A stretch of 64,000 nt of DNA from NCBI GenBank assembly GCA_002292375.1, contig DBBV01000013.1:62001-126000 (forward strand). The letters run 5' to 3'. Shown piece by piece: positions 44,466 through 54,212 of the stretch. The notes under the pieces were generated by a model, which saw nothing but the letters and a program-made list of their open reading frames with translations, was not told the DNA's origin and searched no databases. Both the position numbers and the translations under genes were made by a program. This DNA is from Methylococcaceae bacterium UBA975 (GTDB taxonomy: Bacteria > Pseudomonadota > Gammaproteobacteria > Methylococcales > Cycloclasticaceae). How positions within the stretch are numbered: position 1 is the first letter of the stretch; the number at the start of each line of letters is the position of its first letter.

Positions 44466-46691
44466 GTGCCTAAAAAGAAAACGATCAAATTAAACCCAAA
44501 TAAAGAAAGCAACGAGCTAGGCGATGCAGCATCCATTAGCCGAACGCAATTGCTCGCCTTTCTAGCCGAACAAAAAACGCCGATGGCTTGGGTGGATATT
44601 ATATCGGGACTGGCGGTAACGACTAAACGGGGTAAGAAAGCCTTGTCTGGACAATTATCGGCAATGTTGCGTTCGGGTGAGTTACTGTTTAATCGTAAAG
44701 AGCAGTATTGCTTGGCGCAAAACAGTGACCTTGAAACAGGCGTGGTGATCGGCCACGCAGACGGGTTCGGCTTTTTAAAGTGCGACAAAGGTGGTGATGA
44801 TTTATTTATTCCGCCAAGAGAAATGCGGGCGTTGTTGAACGGCGATCGTGTGGTAGCTAGCCGTGGTGGTGTTAACCGGCAAGGCAAAACCGAGGCGCGG
44901 ATTGTTGAGGTGCTTGAACGACGAATAAAAACCGTGGTGGGTCGCTTTTTTGACGTGATGGGCGTTTTTCACCTAGAAGCCGAAAATAAACGTATTTTCC
45001 AACATATTTTTATCCCCCCTGATTTAACGCTAGGTGCTAAGGATGGGCAAATTGTTATGGCTCAGATTACCCGATACCCATCTGCGCGTACACAGGCGAT
45101 CGGTAAGGTGATTGAGGTGATGGGTGACCATATGGCGCCGGGTATGGAAATCGACATGGCGATACGCTCATATGATCTTCCGCATGAGTGGTCACAGGCA
45201 GTGCTGGATGAGGCGCAAGCCTATTCGGTGGATGTCGATGATGTGGATTTAAGCGACCGTAAAGACCTGCGAAAACTCCCGTTTGTAACGATAGACGGTG
45301 CCGATGCACGTGATTTTGACGATGCGGTGTATTGTAAAAAAACAGCAAAAGGCTGGACGTTATCGGTAGCTATTGCCGACGTGGCGTATTATGTCAGGCC
45401 TGATTCGGCCATTGACCGGGAAGCCTACGAGCGCGGAAACTCGGTTTATTTTCCAGAGCAAGTCATTCCCATGTTGCCGGAGGTGTTATCGAACGGGCTG
45501 TGTAGTCTAAACCCGCACGTTGATCGTTTGTGCATGGTGTGTGAGATGCGAATTGACACATCCGGCCAAGTCACGGGATCAACATTTTATCAGGGCTTAA
45601 TGCATTCGCACGCGCGTTTAACTTATGATGAAGTCGGTGCTATTTTTGATCAATCTGCACCTGAACTGGTGTTAAAACACAAAAAACTGCTACCCCAGTT
45701 AGATGAGCTGCGTAAGCTATACCATGTACTAAAACAGGCTGCCGACGATCGAGGGGCGCTTGAGTTTGATACCTTTGAAACAGGTTTTGTATTTGATGAA
45801 GCGCGCAAAATAAAAGCTATCGAACCGTTGGTTCGCCATGATGCGCATCGCTTAATCGAGGTGTGTATGATTGCAGCGAACGCCGCCACAGCTCGCTTTT
45901 TGGTGAAGAATAAAATACCTAATCTATTGCGTGTGCATGATGGGCCTAGCGCCGAAAGGTTACAGAAGCTCAGGGACTTTTTGGCAGAACTAGGCCTTAG
46001 CCTTGATGGTGGGGATGAACCCGAGCCGCATCACTTTAAAGCATTAATTCATCGCGTTAAAGACCGAGCGGATGCACATTTAATAGAAACAGTAACCTTG
46101 CGTACAATGTCGCAAGCCATGTATAGCCCTGAACAAAAAGGGCATTTCGGTTTGGCTTTAGACTTGTATGCGCACTTTACTTCGCCGATTCGTCGTTACC
46201 CCGATTTATTAACCCATCGCGCGATCAAACATATTATTGCGGGATTAAAACCGGAAAAATTCAACTATTCAGCGACGGACATGGTGTCGTTTGGTGAGCA
46301 CTGTTCGCAGTGTAATCGGCGTGCGGATGAGGCCACTCGTGATGTTGAAAGCTGGCTGAAATGCGAGTTTATGTCGGATAAGGTGGGTCAAGAGTTCGAT
46401 GGTGTGGTGTCCTCGGTGACGTCTTTCGGTTTATTTGTCGAACTGAAAAGCGTTTACATTGACGGTTTGATTCACGTGACGGCGTTGGGTGATGACTATT
46501 ACCATTTTGATGCCGTTAAGCACAGGCTGCTTGGCGAACGAAGTAACAAAGCCTACCGACTGGGTGATGAGCTAAAGGTTAAGGTGGTTAAGGTAAATTT
46601 GGACGACAAAAAAATAGATTTAGCGTTGGTTGATAGTGGCGCAAAAAAGAAACGGTCGGGGTTTAAGTCCAGCAGAAGGAAAAAACGTTAA
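44466..46691 (+). CDS. rnr: Ribonuclease R
   Basis: 3'-5' exoribonuclease of the RNB family that degrades structured RNA, 741 aa. N-terminal winged helix (about 25-85), cold-shock domains, RNB catalytic core with DARDFDDAVYC (the metal-binding Asp cluster), FTSPIRRYPDLLTHRAI, an S1 domain (SSVTSFGLFVEL) and a very basic tail (KKKRSGFKSSRRKKR). The start is uncertain: GTG 44466 gives the family-like MPKKKTIKLN; a TTG at 44433 is possible but would lie on the tRNA promoter. No strong Shine-Dalgarno is visible. It is coupled to rlmB by a 1-bp overlap. Confidence 0.95.
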   Translation: MPKKKTIKLNPNKESNELGDAASISRTQLLAFLAEQKTPMAWVDIISGLAVTTKRGKKALSGQLSAMLRSGELLFNRKEQYCLAQNSDLETGVVIGHADGFGFLKCDKGGDDLFIPPREMRALLNGDRVVASRGGVNRQGKTEARIVEVLERRIKTVVGRFFDVMGVFHLEAENKRIFQHIFIPPDLTLGAKDGQIVMAQITRYPSARTQAIGKVIEVMGDHMAPGMEIDMAIRSYDLPHEWSQAVLDEAQAYSVDVDDVDLSDRKDLRKLPFVTIDGADARDFDDAVYCKKTAKGWTLSVAIADVAYYVRPDSAIDREAYERGNSVYFPEQVIPMLPEVLSNGLCSLNPHVDRLCMVCEMRIDTSGQVTGSTFYQGLMHSHARLTYDEVGAIFDQSAPELVLKHKKLLPQLDELRKLYHVLKQAADDRGALEFDTFETGFVFDEARKIKAIEPLVRHDAHRLIEVCMIAANAATARFLVKNKIPNLLRVHDGPSAERLQKLRDFLAELGLSLDGGDEPEPHHFKALIHRVKDRADAHLIETVTLRTMSQAMYSPEQKGHFGLALDLYAHFTSPIRRYPDLLTHRAIKHIIAGLKPEKFNYSATDMVSFGEHCSQCNRRADEATRDVESWLKCEFMSDKVGQEFDGVVSSVTSFGLFVELKSVYIDGLIHVTALGDDYYHFDAVKHRLLGERSNKAYRLGDELKVKVVKVNLDDKKIDLALVDSGAKKKRSGFKSSRRKKR

Positions 46692-47440
46692 TGGCTGAGT
46701 CGCATACGGTTTATGGCCTTCATGCGGTCACGGCTTTACTCGAAAGAGGATCGGACCGCATTATTAATGTTTGGCTAGACGACGAGCGTAGTGATGCCAA
46801 GCTGAATGAAATCAAAACAAACGTTGAAAAACTGGGTTTGCGCTACGACAGCGTCAATAAAAAAACCTTGGAAAAGCTCGCTTCAGGTGGTAATCATCAA
46901 GGTGTCGTTATGATGGTCAAGTTGCCACAGGAACTGAGCGAAGAGGCATTAAAAAAGGTCGTTAAGCAACGGCAAGGCGATGCATTTTACTTAGTGCTCG
47001 ACCAAGTAACCGACCCGCATAATTTGGGTGCGTGTATGCGGACTGCATTGGCGGCGGGGGTTCAAGGGGTTATTGTTCCCAAGGATAATGCTTGTCGATT
47101 AAACGCGACGGTGTGCAAGGTAGCTAGCGGCGCAGCGGAATTTTTACCGGTTTATCGGGTGACTAATTTAGCCCGTACACTTGGCTGGTTAAAAACCGAA
47201 GGGGTGTGGTTAAGTGGTGCCGCGGGTGAGGCGCCAAAAGACGTTTTTAGTGCAGAGTTAACGGGGTCAGTCGCTATTGTGATGGGCGCAGAAGGCAAAG
47301 GTCTTCGGCAATTAACCAAACAGCAATGTGATCAATTAGTTAAAATCCCTATGGTGAACGGCGTGGAAAGTCTCAATGTCTCTGTTGCAACGGGGGTTAT
47401 CTTGTTTGAGGTTGTTAGGCAAAACCAAGTCAGCTTATAA
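46691..47440 (+). CDS. rlmB: 23S rRNA (guanosine-2'-O-)-methyltransferase RlmB
   Basis: SPOUT/TrmH-family methylase of G2251 in 23S rRNA, 249 aa. It has an N-terminal substrate-binding domain (TVYGLHAVTALLERG) and the knotted SAM site with LDQVTDPHNLGACMRTALAAGV, VMGAEGKGLRQLT and NGVESLNVSVATGVILFE. rnr-rlmB is a conserved pair in gammaproteobacteria. The ATG overlaps the rnr stop. Confidence 0.96.
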   Translation: MAESHTVYGLHAVTALLERGSDRIINVWLDDERSDAKLNEIKTNVEKLGLRYDSVNKKTLEKLASGGNHQGVVMMVKLPQELSEEALKKVVKQRQGDAFYLVLDQVTDPHNLGACMRTALAAGVQGVIVPKDNACRLNATVCKVASGAAEFLPVYRVTNLARTLGWLKTEGVWLSGAAGEAPKDVFSAELTGSVAIVMGAEGKGLRQLTKQQCDQLVKIPMVNGVESLNVSVATGVILFEVVRQNQVSL

Positions 47441-47474
47441 TTAATTATATTACTAACCACTAATTCAAACCCGT

Positions 47475-48011
47475 ATGTCATCCATTCGTTACACGTTAAG
47501 AAAAAAAGACCTGCTTGAGTTTAATGACTACCATGCGAGACAGCATACTGAGTATGGAAAAAACCTGTCTCGACATAAAGTGTTATGGCCGGGTGTTATT
47601 GTAATTTTAGCCTTATTTATTGTGCTGTCGATTGGTAATGTGCCGATAGCTGCGTTGTTATTGCTGGTGGCGATTGTTTGGTCTTGGTTAGCGCCTAGGA
47701 TGATTAGTAAAAGGTTTCATCAGCATATTATTGAGCACTTGCCTGAAGCAGGAGTCAAAGCGTCAATTGGGGATTATAGCCTGACAGTGACAGCCAATGG
47801 CCTCTTGGAAAAAAATACTCACGGTGACAAGTTGATTAATTGGACGGATATTCAGCGTGTCGAAACATATAAGCAGCATGCGTACTTATACCTGTCTGAA
47901 GCTAGCGCTCTTATCATCCCAAAAGAAACGATTGCAGAACAAGATGACTTTAATGCGTTTTATGACGAGCTTATCAAAGTAATAAAGTCGTCATCCGAGA
48001 GCCTGGCTTGA
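47475..48011 (+). CDS. Small membrane protein with YcxB-like domain
   Basis: 178 aa, function unknown. The N-terminus is soluble (about 1-38). Two membrane helices (about 40-58 and 60-76) are followed by a cytoplasmic YcxB-like segment: DYSLTVTANGLLEKNTHGDKLINWTDIQRVETYKQHAYLYLSEASALIIPK contains the typical W-x-D-I-x-x-V and the YLY...AL-IPK pattern. It is inserted between rlmB and rpsF, and its 3' end carries the -35 box of the rpsF promoter. Confidence 0.7.
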   Translation: MSSIRYTLRKKDLLEFNDYHARQHTEYGKNLSRHKVLWPGVIVILALFIVLSIGNVPIAALLLLVAIVWSWLAPRMISKRFHQHIIEHLPEAGVKASIGDYSLTVTANGLLEKNTHGDKLINWTDIQRVETYKQHAYLYLSEASALIIPKETIAEQDDFNAFYDELIKVIKSSSESLA

Positions 48012-48036
48012 TTTGATGCGACTAACCCTGTAGAAT
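48008..48036 (+). promoter_or_regulatory. Sigma-70 promoter of the rpsF operon
   Basis: TTGATT (48008-48013), 17-bp spacer, TAGAAT (48031-48036). The -35 box overlaps the stop codon of the preceding gene. It leaves an ~80-nt leader, ending AAAGGAAAAAA before the rpsF ATG, long enough for translational control by the S6:S18 complex as known in other bacteria; I could not confirm the S6:S18 motif. Confidence 0.65.
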
Positions 48037-48123
48037 CGCGCGTTCGAAATCGTCGGTTTAGACGGTTTGTAATCCTTGCCTTATCTATCAAATAGAGAGG
48101 CTGCTAATCCATAAAGGAAAAAA

Positions 48124-48549
48124 ATGAGACATTACGAAGTAGTTTTTTTGGTTCATCCGGACCAAAGTGCGCAGGTTCCTGCGATGATCGAGCGTTATTG
48201 TGCTGCCATTGAAGAAGGTAAGGGTAAAATACACCGCCTTGAAGACTGGGGTAGAAGACAGTTAGCGTACCCAATCAATAAAATTCATAAAGCGCACTAC
48301 ACGCTAATGAATATCGAGTGCGATCAGGCTGTTATCGACGAGCTAGAAAAGTCGTTTCGATTCAATGATGCAGTAATTAGAAATATCATTATGCGTCGTG
48401 ATCAAGCAGACACGGGCGTAACACCCTTGGTTAAATCGAATGAAAAAGAATCAGCACCGTCGAAACCCACTGCTGCTCCAGTAGCTGAAAAGGCCGCTGA
48501 GGAAGCAGACAAGCCGAACGTTGATGAAGCAACAGAAGAGAAGGAATAG
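48124..48549 (+). CDS. rpsF: 30S ribosomal protein S6
   Basis: 141 aa. MRHYEVVFLVHPDQS, DWGRRQLAYPINKIHKAHYTLMNIE and FRFNDAVIRNIIM are diagnostic. The C-terminal ~35 residues are an acidic, Ala/Glu-rich tail like the one modified by RimK in E. coli. It pairs with S18, encoded 2 bp downstream. Confidence 0.97.
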   Translation: MRHYEVVFLVHPDQSAQVPAMIERYCAAIEEGKGKIHRLEDWGRRQLAYPINKIHKAHYTLMNIECDQAVIDELEKSFRFNDAVIRNIIMRRDQADTGVTPLVKSNEKESAPSKPTAAPVAEKAAEEADKPNVDEATEEKE

Positions 48550-48551
48550 AT

Positions 48552-48788
48552 ATGGCATTTGATAAAGGTTTTAGACGCCCACGCTACTGTCGTTTTACTG
48601 CAGAAAATGTGAAAGAAATTGATTATAAAGATTTAGAAACACTGAAAGAATACATGACCGAAACAGGAAAAATTATTCCTGCTCGTGTGACCGGTGTTAA
48701 GGCAAAGTACCAGCGCCAGTTAACGAGAGCCATAAAAAAAGCCCGTTTCCTATCATTGATTCCTTATTGCGACGCTCACGAACGATAG
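48552..48788 (+). CDS. rpsR: 30S ribosomal protein S18
   Basis: 78 aa with RRPRYCRFTAENVKEIDYKDLETLKEYMTETGKIIPARVTG and a basic C-terminus. Starts 2 bp after rpsF. Usual rpsF-rpsR-(DUF2232)-rplI order. Confidence 0.97.
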   Translation: MAFDKGFRRPRYCRFTAENVKEIDYKDLETLKEYMTETGKIIPARVTGVKAKYQRQLTRAIKKARFLSLIPYCDAHER

Positions 48789-48825
48789 ACGTTTAGCGAT
48801 TAACGATCGCGATTAGGTTGTGGTA

Positions 48826-49734
48826 ATGAAGGCATTAGCGACATTTATCATACAAGGGGGTCGACAGGCCACACTTGTTGTCGCAGTGATGGCGGTTTTA
48901 TCTTTGTTGATGCCGCCATTGGTGATTATCAGTTCGGCGGCGTTGTGTTTAATTACACTACGAGAAGGCGCACTTGAGGGCGTAAAAGTACTCATAGGTT
49001 CCACGGTAGCTACAGCGTTAATTGGTTATATTGCGCTGGCAACACCATTAATCGCTGCGACATATCTATGTGTTATGTGGCTGCCAGTGTTTTTGGTTGC
49101 GCTGGTATTGCGGCACACAAGGCAGATGAATGTTGCCATAGAGTGTTTGGTTGTATTGGCGATGTTGGCGGTAGTGAGTGTGTATGTGTTCGTTGATAAC
49201 CCAGCTGAACAATGGGCGTTAAGTATACAGGCGGTAATTGCTACATTGGGTGAGCAACAGGATATACTGGTCAGCCAGAGCCAATTACAAGAAGGTTTGG
49301 CTTTTTGGTCAGCTTATATGACCGGAATTGTGGTTGCAGGCACTATAACAAGTATAATGATGAGCTTATTATTGGGTCGATGGTGGCAGGGTTTGTTGTT
49401 TAACCCCGGTGGTTTTAATCAAGAGTTTACGAGCATTCGGTTGCTACCACGAGACGCTTATGCTTTTATTGTGTTAATTGTTTTAGCGTTGTTATTTAGC
49501 GGGCAATTAGCCGAATTGATGTGGAACCTAGATGTTCAACTGGTGTTATTGTTTTTGATAGTTGGTGTCTCGGTTGTTCATGTGATTATAAAAAACAGGG
49601 GGACTAGCCAGTTTCTACTGTTTGGTTTTTATGTTGCAGTTTTTTTTGTGCCACATTTGATGTTGCCTTTAATACTTATTGGCTTGTCAGATGTTTGGAT
49701 GAATTGGCGTGAACGCTTTGCGATAAAAGCGTAA
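48826..49734 (+). CDS. Integral membrane protein, DUF2232 (YybS-like)
   Basis: 302 aa, about eight hydrophobic helices spread over the whole length, with short polar loops (e.g. RHTRQMN, LGRWWQGLLFNPGGF). The LLFNPGGFNQEF region is the best-conserved part of the family. It always tends to sit between rpsR and rplI in gammaproteobacteria, so the placement supports the call. Function unknown. ATG 48826 is preferred over GTG 48820 two codons upstream; an AGG lies at the expected distance. Confidence 0.85.
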   Translation: MKALATFIIQGGRQATLVVAVMAVLSLLMPPLVIISSAALCLITLREGALEGVKVLIGSTVATALIGYIALATPLIAATYLCVMWLPVFLVALVLRHTRQMNVAIECLVVLAMLAVVSVYVFVDNPAEQWALSIQAVIATLGEQQDILVSQSQLQEGLAFWSAYMTGIVVAGTITSIMMSLLLGRWWQGLLFNPGGFNQEFTSIRLLPRDAYAFIVLIVLALLFSGQLAELMWNLDVQLVLLFLIVGVSVVHVIIKNRGTSQFLLFGFYVAVFFVPHLMLPLILIGLSDVWMNWRERFAIKA

Positions 49735-49772
49735 CGTCGGGTTAAATTTTAAAATATATAAGGTTAAGAACG

Positions 49773-50222
49773 ATGGACGTTATTCTTCTAGAAAAAGTAG
49801 CAAATTTAGGTAACTTGGGTGACAAAGTGTCAGTTAAACCAGGTTTCGGACGTAATTTTTTAGTACCCAATGGCAAAGCTGTTCTTGCTACGGCTGATCG
49901 AATTGAAGAATTTGAAAAGCGTAGAGAAGAATTAGAAAAAGCAGCGGCGGAACGTTTGGCAGAAGCACAGGCAAAAGCTGAATTGGTTGCAAAACTGAGC
50001 ATCACGATTGCTCACCAAGCGGGTGAGGAAGGGAAATTATTTGGTTCGGTTGGCTTATCCGATATTATCAATAGCTGTGCCGAAGCAGGTGTTGAGTTAG
50101 ATAAATTAGAGATTAAATTATCTGATGGTTCGATTAGACAAGTGGGTGATTATGAAATTCCAGTACACCTACATACGGATGTTGTTAGCGTACTCAAATT
50201 GAGTGTTGTTGCCGACGCTTAA
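49773..50222 (+). CDS. rplI: 50S ribosomal protein L9
   Basis: 149 aa. N-terminal MDVILLEKVANLGNLGDKVSVKPGFGRNFLVPNGKA is the L9 signature, followed by a long Glu/Ala connecting helix and the C-terminal domain (GKLFGSVGLSDI). It ends the ribosomal operon before a strong terminator. Confidence 0.97.
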   Translation: MDVILLEKVANLGNLGDKVSVKPGFGRNFLVPNGKAVLATADRIEEFEKRREELEKAAAERLAEAQAKAELVAKLSITIAHQAGEEGKLFGSVGLSDIINSCAEAGVELDKLEIKLSDGSIRQVGDYEIPVHLHTDVVSVLKLSVVADA

Positions 50223-50239
50223 TTCGTTTTAGTTTGATA

Positions 50240-50272
50240 AAAGCCAGTGTCGTTTGACGCTGGCTTTTTTTT
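50240..50272 (+). terminator. Rho-independent terminator after rplI
   Basis: AAAGCCAGTGTC and GACGCTGGCTTT pair (one G-T wobble) around GTTT and are followed by a run of T's. Confidence 0.92.
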
Positions 50273-50300
50273 GCGATCACAATTCTCATTCCTGTACAAT
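50271..50300 (+). promoter_or_regulatory. Candidate dnaB promoter
   Basis: TTGCGA (50271-50276), 18-bp spacer, TACAAT (50295-50300), starting in the T-tract of the preceding terminator. It leaves a leader of about 23 nt to the ATG at 50330. Moderate match. Confidence 0.45.
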
Positions 50301-50329
50301 TCATCCATTAGTTAACAGAGTATTTGCCG

Positions 50330-51724
50330 ATGTCTGAACCACAATTCGATTACGATATGTCTGACAGTGAAGAGTTTCTTCGCGTACCACCGCATTCATT
50401 GCAAGCAGAGCAATCGGTACTGGGTGGTTTAATGCTGGATAACCAATGTTGGGATAATGTGGCCGATAAGGTGTCGGCTGACGATTTTTATCGAAAAGAT
50501 CACCGACTTATTTTTGAAGCCATCGCAGAACTGGCTAAAAAAGATGAGCCTTTCGATGTGGTTACTATCTCTGAGGTGCTGGGTCAGGCCGACGAGCTTG
50601 AATCGGTTGGTGGTCTAGCTTATTTAGGTGCCTTGGCGAAAGACACGCCGAGTGCCGCAAACATTACGAGTTATGCCACGATTGTTCGCCAGCGTTCTGT
50701 TCGTCGTCAGTTAATTCATATTGGCAACCAAATTTCGGACTCGGGCTTTGACACCGAAGGGCGCGACATAAACGAGCTATTAGATGACGCCGAAAGTAAG
50801 GTGTTCAAAATTGCCGAACAAGGCGCTAAAGGTCAAAAAGGCTTTGAGAGCATTAAGGATTTGCTCGGTAAAGCCGTCGACAAAATAACTGAGTTACACG
50901 AAAATCAAAATACGATTACCGGTGTCAGTACTGGTTTTGCCGACCTGGATGAAATGACCTCGGGCTTACAACCGGCTGACCTTATTATTGTTGCTGGACG
51001 GCCGTCAATGGGTAAAACCAGTTTTGCCATGAATATAGCTGAGAATGTGGCCATTCAAAGCGGCATGCCAGTCGCCGTTTTCAGTATGGAAATGCCGGGT
51101 GATTCCTTGGCAATGCGGATGATGTCATCATTGGGCCGCATCGATCAACATAAAGTTCGGACTGGGCAGCTGGAGGATGACGAGTGGCCACGCATGCAGT
51201 CATCGATTAATTTATTAGCAGAAGCAAAGTTATTTATTGACGACACTGCGGCTTTAAGCCCTATTGAAGTACGTGCGCGTGCACGACGTTTAATGAAAGA
51301 ACACGGCCAATTGGGCCTGATTGTTTTGGATTATTTACAATTGATGCAATCACCCTCTAAAAGTGAAAGCCGGGTGGCCGAAATTTCGGATATTTCACGT
51401 TCGCTTAAAGCGCTGGCAAAAGAATTAAATGTGCCGGTTGTTGCCCTATCCCAGCTAAACCGTAACCTTGAACAACGCCCTAATAAGCGGCCGGTGATGT
51501 CTGATTTACGAGAATCAGGCAGTATTGAGCAAGACGCCGACGTTATCGTTTTTATATATCGTGACGAGGTATACCACGAGGATTCGGAAGCCAAAGGTGT
51601 GGCAGAGATCATCATTGGTAAGCAACGTAACGGGCCTATTGGAACATGCCGGCTTACCTTCTTGGGGCAGTATACGCGCTTTGAAAACTATGCGAATGAC
51701 GCGTATATCGATGATGAGTACTAA
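50330..51724 (+). CDS. dnaB: Replicative DNA helicase DnaB
   Basis: Hexameric helicase at the replication fork, 464 aa. N-terminal helical domain (PPHSLQAEQSVLGGLMLDN), linker, then the RecA-like domain: Walker A VAGRPSMGKTSFAMN, Walker B LIVLDYLQLM, and LSQLNRNLEQRPNKRPVMSDLRESGSIEQDADVI. No intein. ATG 50330 is used; an in-frame TTG two codons upstream is less likely. Confidence 0.98.
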   Translation: MSEPQFDYDMSDSEEFLRVPPHSLQAEQSVLGGLMLDNQCWDNVADKVSADDFYRKDHRLIFEAIAELAKKDEPFDVVTISEVLGQADELESVGGLAYLGALAKDTPSAANITSYATIVRQRSVRRQLIHIGNQISDSGFDTEGRDINELLDDAESKVFKIAEQGAKGQKGFESIKDLLGKAVDKITELHENQNTITGVSTGFADLDEMTSGLQPADLIIVAGRPSMGKTSFAMNIAENVAIQSGMPVAVFSMEMPGDSLAMRMMSSLGRIDQHKVRTGQLEDDEWPRMQSSINLLAEAKLFIDDTAALSPIEVRARARRLMKEHGQLGLIVLDYLQLMQSPSKSESRVAEISDISRSLKALAKELNVPVVALSQLNRNLEQRPNKRPVMSDLRESGSIEQDADVIVFIYRDEVYHEDSEAKGVAEIIIGKQRNGPIGTCRLTFLGQYTRFENYANDAYIDDEY

Positions 51725-51763
51725 GCCTAAGCAGATCAGTTTTTAATTACTCACGAGCTAACC

Positions 51764-52858
51764 GTGCCTAATAGACCTTGCGCCATTATTGACCTTGCGG
51801 CTTTAAAGCATAATTTTTCGGTGGTTAAACAAGCCACGCCGTATGCAAAAATTATGGCTGTGATTAAAGCGAATGGCTATGGGCATGGCATGCTTGCCGT
51901 TGCGTCAGCCTTATCCGATGCGGATGGTTTCGCGGTCGCGCGCTTGGAAGAAGCCATTACTTTACGCAATGCAGGTTATTCAAAACCCATTGCGGTGTTT
52001 ACTGGCTTTACCAGCACCGAAGAACTGAATACCTTTGCAATATACGATTTAGACGCGGTTATCCATAGTGAATACCAAGTGGGCCTGCTTGATGAGGTGT
52101 TGCTGCCTAAGCCCATTAGTATTTGGTTAAAAATTAATACCGGGATGAACCGCTTAGGTGTTGAACCCAGCGAGGTTCAACGGATTAATGATCGTTTAAC
52201 ACTCTGTGGGATGATTCGCCAGCCGATTAAATTAATGACCCATCTGGCCTGCGCAGATGATATGCGGTCCTTGCACACCGAACAGCAAATTGAATTATTT
52301 GATGCCTCGGTAGTCGGCTTGTCGGGTGAACAAAGTATCGCTAACTCAGCGGGCCTATTAGGCTGGCAATATGCCCAGCGTCACTGGGTCAGACCAGGCA
52401 TCATGCTCTATGGCGGTAGCCCTTTTTGTGAGCAGTCCGCGTTAGAGCTGGGACTAAAACCGGTGATGACGCTCAACAGCCAGGTAATAGCACTGCGGAC
52501 GATAAAAAAAGGTGACTATGTCGGCTATGGTGCCAGTTGGGTGGCGGATAAAAGTTGTCTCATAGCGACCATTGGCATTGGTTACGGTGATGGCTACCCA
52601 CGGCATGCAGCGATCGGAACGCCTGTACGTATCAACGGTCAAACAGCTTATCTAGTTGGCCGTGTATCAATGGATTCAATTAATGTTGATGTGAGCGAGT
52701 GTCGGGGCATTAACGTGGGCGATCAAGCCGTGTTATGGGGTAGTGACTTAGCGATCGATGAAGTGGCTGATAAGAGCGGTACCATTTCATATGACTTAAT
52801 GTGCGGTGTTACCGAGCGGGTAAAAAAAATAACAAAACCGATAACGTACGATGAGTAA
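51764..52858 (+). CDS. alr: Alanine racemase
   Basis: PLP enzyme that supplies D-alanine for peptidoglycan, 364 aa. The PLP Lys35 is in MAVIKANGYGHG. The second catalytic Tyr lies in KKGDYVGYGASWVA, and GRVSMDSINVDVS is conserved. Starts with GTG. dnaB-alr-radA is a common order. It overlaps radA by 8 bp. Confidence 0.96.
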   Translation: MPNRPCAIIDLAALKHNFSVVKQATPYAKIMAVIKANGYGHGMLAVASALSDADGFAVARLEEAITLRNAGYSKPIAVFTGFTSTEELNTFAIYDLDAVIHSEYQVGLLDEVLLPKPISIWLKINTGMNRLGVEPSEVQRINDRLTLCGMIRQPIKLMTHLACADDMRSLHTEQQIELFDASVVGLSGEQSIANSAGLLGWQYAQRHWVRPGIMLYGGSPFCEQSALELGLKPVMTLNSQVIALRTIKKGDYVGYGASWVADKSCLIATIGIGYGDGYPRHAAIGTPVRINGQTAYLVGRVSMDSINVDVSECRGINVGDQAVLWGSDLAIDEVADKSGTISYDLMCGVTERVKKITKPITYDE

Positions 52859-54212
52859 GCAAAAACTTTTATACCATTGCCGCGAGTGTGGTGCTAAGGC
52901 CGCGAAATGGGCGGGTCAGTGTCAAGACTGCGGTGGCTGGAATACCCTAGACGAATCAAATCACACCAGCTCTGCGACAGCGAACCGTTTTAGTGGTTAT
53001 GCCGATCACAGCAGTTCCACTGAGGTGGAAACACTATCTGCAATACAGGTTGCTGCGCTTACACGTTTATCAAGTGGGTTAAGTGAATTAGATAGGGTGT
53101 TGGGTGGCGGTATAGTGCCGGGTTCGGCGATCCTCATTGGTGGTGACCCAGGAATAGGAAAATCAACCTTATTATTGCAAGCGATAGCCAATCTAAGCCT
53201 TGATTCGAACGTTTTATACGTTAGCGGCGAAGAGTCGGCACAACAGGTAAGTATGCGTGCAGCCAGATTACAGCTAGCCGTCGATCAAGTTAAAATTCTG
53301 TGTGAAATCTCATTAGAAACGATTTTAGCCACCGCTGAAAAATTAAAGACACAAGTGCTCGTTGTGGATTCTATTCAGACGGTTTTTAGCGATGAGTTAC
53401 AGTCAGCGCCTGGCTCTGTTGGACAGGTTAGGGAATGTGCTGCGCGATTAGTGCGCTTTGCCAAACGTACCAATACCACTATTTTTTTGATCGGCCATGT
53501 GACCAAGGAAGGGGCGATAGCCGGGCCGCGTGTACTTGAACACATGGTGGATTCGGTTCTGTATTTCGAAGGTGAGTCAGACAGCCGCTTTAGAATGATT
53601 CGCGCGATCAAAAATCGATTTGGTGCAGTAAACGAGTTGGGTGTGTTTGCGATGACCGAAAAAGGCCTACGTGAGGTTACCAACCCATCGGCTATATTTC
53701 TTTCTCGACACGAACAAGAGGTGCCCGGTAGCGTGGCCATGGTAACGCGGGAAGGGACGCGCCCATTATTGGTGGAAGTACAAGCCTTGGTCGACGAAAG
53801 TCGGCAGGGCAACCCGAAGCGCGTGACCGTTGGTATGGAGCAAAATAGGTTGGTGATGTTGCTGGCGATTTTACACCGTCACGGTCAGTGTTCATTAATA
53901 GACCAGGACGTATTCGTTAACATTGTTGGCGGTTTAAAGATGATGGAGACGGCCGGTGATTTGGCAGTGGTGGCGGCGCTATTATCGAGCTTTAAAGCTA
54001 AAAATATCCCGAAAGATTGGGTGGTTTTTGGCGAGTTGGGTCTGTCTGGTGAGGTACGGCCTGTCGTTAATGGGGAGGAGCGACTCAAAGAAGCGGTAAA
54101 ACATGGGTTTAAATTTGCTTTGGCGCCTAAAGGTAATATTCCTAAAGGAGGAGTTACCGGCTTGGAAATAGCACCGATCAGCGTATTACGTGACGCCTTG
54201 GCGTACTTTTAG
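52851..54212 (+). CDS. radA: DNA repair protein RadA (Sms)
   Basis: RecA-related helicase for recombination intermediates, 453 aa. N-terminal zinc finger with Cys10, 13, 24 and 27 (YHCRECGAKAAKW), Walker A GGDPGIGKST (about 97-106), Walker B LVVDSIQT, the RadA-specific KNRFG motif (IKNRFGAVNELGVF), and a C-terminal Lon-protease-like domain (GGLKMMETAGDLAV). Overlaps alr upstream and runs head-on into the PilZ gene, whose stop codon it overlaps. Confidence 0.97.
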   Translation: MSKQKLLYHCRECGAKAAKWAGQCQDCGGWNTLDESNHTSSATANRFSGYADHSSSTEVETLSAIQVAALTRLSSGLSELDRVLGGGIVPGSAILIGGDPGIGKSTLLLQAIANLSLDSNVLYVSGEESAQQVSMRAARLQLAVDQVKILCEISLETILATAEKLKTQVLVVDSIQTVFSDELQSAPGSVGQVRECAARLVRFAKRTNTTIFLIGHVTKEGAIAGPRVLEHMVDSVLYFEGESDSRFRMIRAIKNRFGAVNELGVFAMTEKGLREVTNPSAIFLSRHEQEVPGSVAMVTREGTRPLLVEVQALVDESRQGNPKRVTVGMEQNRLVMLLAILHRHGQCSLIDQDVFVNIVGGLKMMETAGDLAVVAALLSSFKAKNIPKDWVVFGELGLSGEVRPVVNGEERLKEAVKHGFKFALAPKGNIPKGGVTGLEIAPISVLRDALAYF

